Source: Pseudomaricurvus sp033283335 (GTDB lineage Bacteria; Pseudomonadota; Gammaproteobacteria; Pseudomonadales; Cellvibrionaceae). Taken from it: a stretch of 64,000 nucleotides of DNA. Both the position numbers and the translations under genes were made by a program. The stretch's first letter is position 1. Each line of letters opens with the position of its first letter. Location of the stretch: NCBI GenBank assembly GCA_033283335.1, contig JAWMQP010000014.1, forward strand, positions 1 to 64,000, written 5' to 3'. Positions 62,427 through 64,000 of the stretch are shown piece by piece. The notes under the pieces were generated by a model. The model ran no database searches and had not been told where the DNA came from. It worked only from the letters and a program-made list of their open reading frames with translations.

Positions 62427-63398
62427 TCAGGGGTTGAGGTGGTCGTCCAGCCAGGCGGCTGCCCCAATCAGTGCCGGGTGCTTATGTAAAATCAAGTGCA
62501 CCGGCACTGAAGCAAGAAAGCCTGACTGTACACCTTTGTGCTTGAAGCGCTGCTCAAAGCCACTGTCGCGGAAAAAATCGACCATGCGCGGCAGGATACC
62601 CCCCCCCAAATAAACACCACCTTTGGCGTTGAACATCACCACTACATCGCTGGCTGCGGTCCCCAACCCTTCGCAAAATATGTTCATGGCCTCCAGGGCA
62701 AGGGGCTCCTGCTGTTCAAACGCCATCTGGGCGATCTCGCTGGCCTCTTCCACTCGCCGACTATTGCCATCCAACTCGGCCAGCCCATTAAATACATTCA
62801 CCAGCCCACGACCAGACAGCAGGGTTTCACTACTGACGTAGCCACGCTGTTGCCATAATCGAGCCAGGGCCATTTCCCGGTCAGTTTGCGCGGCATAAGC
62901 CACATGGCCGCCTTCACTGGGAATCGCCAGCCAGTGACTGCCATGAGGTATCAATGCAGAAACCCCCAAGCCAGTGCCCGGTCCTATAATGGCTTTTGCC
63001 GATGGTGCATCGGACTCTGGCTGGCCAGGCAATACAGTCTCCAGGTCCCCCTCCTGCAGATGGGTGACCGAGTAAGCCAGCGCCGTGAAATCATTCAGGG
63101 CCTGAAACACCTGAAAACCAAATTGATCTTTTACACGCGTTTGCGAGAAGGTCCATTGCACATTGGTCATGTGAATGACATCCCCCACCACCGGTCCGGC
63201 CAGGGCAACACAGGCGAACTCGGGGCAGGCTATCCCGACTGAATCCAGATAAGCTTGCAAACAAGCTTCAAACGAGGAGTAATCACCAGAGCGCAGATCC
63301 TTCTGGTGAAGCATCTGATAACGCCCGGCTTCGCAGCCAGTGACCAGACAAAATCGCGCATTGGTGCCGCCAATATCGGCCACAAGACATGGGTACAT
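62427..63398 (-). CDS. glk: Glucokinase
   Basis: 323 residues from the ATG at 63398; an in-frame GTG four codons earlier is possible. ROK-unrelated Glk family: phosphate loop DIGGTNARF, LNDFTALAY with the catalytic Asp, GPGTGLGVSAL and EGGHVAYA. ATP-dependent phosphorylation of glucose in the cytoplasm. Convergent with phoX (26-bp gap). Confidence 0.9.
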   Translation of the reverse strand: MYPCLVADIGGTNARFCLVTGCEAGRYQMLHQKDLRSGDYSSFEACLQAYLDSVGIACPEFACVALAGPVVGDVIHMTNVQWTFSQTRVKDQFGFQVFQALNDFTALAYSVTHLQEGDLETVLPGQPESDAPSAKAIIGPGTGLGVSALIPHGSHWLAIPSEGGHVAYAAQTDREMALARLWQQRGYVSSETLLSGRGLVNVFNGLAELDGNSRRVEEASEIAQMAFEQQEPLALEAMNIFCEGLGTAASDVVVMFNAKGGVYLGGGILPRMVDFFRDSGFEQRFKHKGVQSGFLASVPVHLILHKHPALIGAAAWLDDHLNP

Positions 63399-63438
63399 AT
63401 ACTTACACACTCTACTCTAACGAATAAACGGCTTGCCC

Positions 63439-64000
63439 CTAAGACGCGCTAGAACGAGGATTCAGCGCCTTTTCCTGTAGACCGGACTGTTTAGCAAAAT
63501 ACGCTTTCGTCGCCTGATTTACCTTAGGTGCCAGCAGCAGCGCTGACGTCATGGTTGGGATGGCCATCAGCGCGTACATAATATCCATGACGTTGATCAC
63601 CAGCTTCATCGAAGCCATCGCCCCCAATACTACCAGCACGCTGTAAATCCACAGATAGTGATGCTGGTGTTTGGCGCCGATTAAAAAGCCCAGGCACTTG
63701 CTACCGTAGTACCAAAAGGTCATTACCGTACTGAGGCTGAGCATGGTGACCACCACTGTCAGCAGGAATTGACCGCCAGTGGGAAACAACAGTTCAAACG
63801 CCTGTGAGGTCAAGCCAATGCCACTGTGTTCACCGGACTGCCAGACACCACTGATCAGGATGACCAGGGCGGTACAGGTACAAACGATCAGGGTATCCAC
63901 CACCGGGCCCAGCATAGCCACGAGCCCTTCCCTTACAGGCTCGTGGGTCTTGGCGGCCCCGTGAGCCATGGCTTCGGTGCCAATACCGGCCTCGTTGGAA
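63439..64000 (-). CDS. AGCS-type sodium/amino-acid symporter, C-terminal part
   Basis: Partial; the gene continues past the right edge of the window. The visible 187 codons include the family signature NEAGIGTEAMAHGAAKT followed by P-VREGLVAMLGPVVDTLIVC and four to five membrane helices. AGCS carriers import alanine or glycine with sodium. The internal Met at 63969 is not the start. Lies 41 bp from glucokinase on the same strand, upstream of it. Confidence 0.88.
   Translation of the reverse strand, partial: SNEAGIGTEAMAHGAAKTHEPVREGLVAMLGPVVDTLIVCTCTALVILISGVWQSGEHSGIGLTSQAFELLFPTGGQFLLTVVVTMLSLSTVMTFWYYGSKCLGFLIGAKHQHHYLWIYSVLVVLGAMASMKLVINVMDIMYALMAIPTMTSALLLAPKVNQATKAYFAKQSGLQEKALNPRSSAS

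Overview
The window is chromosomal DNA of a GC-moderate, aerobic, probably marine gammaproteobacterium. Supporting genes are the adjacent lptF/lptG and pepA/holC, a membrane-anchored fadE, TonB-dependent receptors, several AraC regulators with an Arabinose_bd-type N-terminus, a PEP-CTERM-like protein, phytase and PhoX. The exact genus cannot be named from the sequence alone. Between positions 8594 and 34539 this chromosome is interrupted by an AT-rich mobile element of about 25.9 kb.

Left chromosomal part (1-8593): REP-type palindromes inside a 222-bp tandem duplication that has copied the 3' tail of an SDR gene; a beta-oxidation cluster (SDR/3-hydroxyacyl-CoA dehydrogenase, short-chain acyl-CoA dehydrogenase, divergent AraC regulator, large FadE) with a zinc-ribbon metallopeptidase; a PEP-CTERM-like exported protein; and the 3' half of a tRNA-Leu(CAA).

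Mobile element (8594-34539): a tyrosine recombinase lies at the left end, beside the attachment core in the tRNA anticodon loop. The 5' half of the same tRNA lies at the right end, so the native gene is split. Just inside the right end the element carries its own complete tRNA-Leu(CAA). The backbone looks like an integrated mobilizable plasmid: Rep initiator with iterons, H-NS-like protein, MobC, HUH relaxase and a VirD4/TraG-like ATPase. Cargo sits in two integron-like cassette arrays, both on the minus strand. Each is bounded by the same upstream segment (repeat B, with an attI-like end and a conserved promoter) and the same downstream segment (repeat A), and no integron integrase is present. 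One cassette encodes a paralogue of ribosomal protein uS2. A further plus-strand run of cassette-like genes and a Gabija-like OLD nuclease/UvrD helicase/GIY-YIG operon occupy the middle.

Right chromosomal part (34540-64000): succinate-semialdehyde dehydrogenase; a TonB receptor/amidohydrolase/AraC locus; a class III cyclase-FHA protein; an RDD protein; lptG-lptF; pepA-holC; a diiron ferritin-like protein; a phosphorus-scavenging group (beta-propeller phytase lipoprotein, large TonB receptor, PhoX); a degenerate GGDEF protein; two more AraC regulators; glucokinase; and the C-terminal part of an AGCS-type sodium/amino-acid symporter running off the end.

The strongest candidates for something undescribed are the duplicated integrase-less cassette platforms, the uS2 paralogue carried as a cassette, and the replacement tRNA that an integrating element supplies for the tRNA it destroys.
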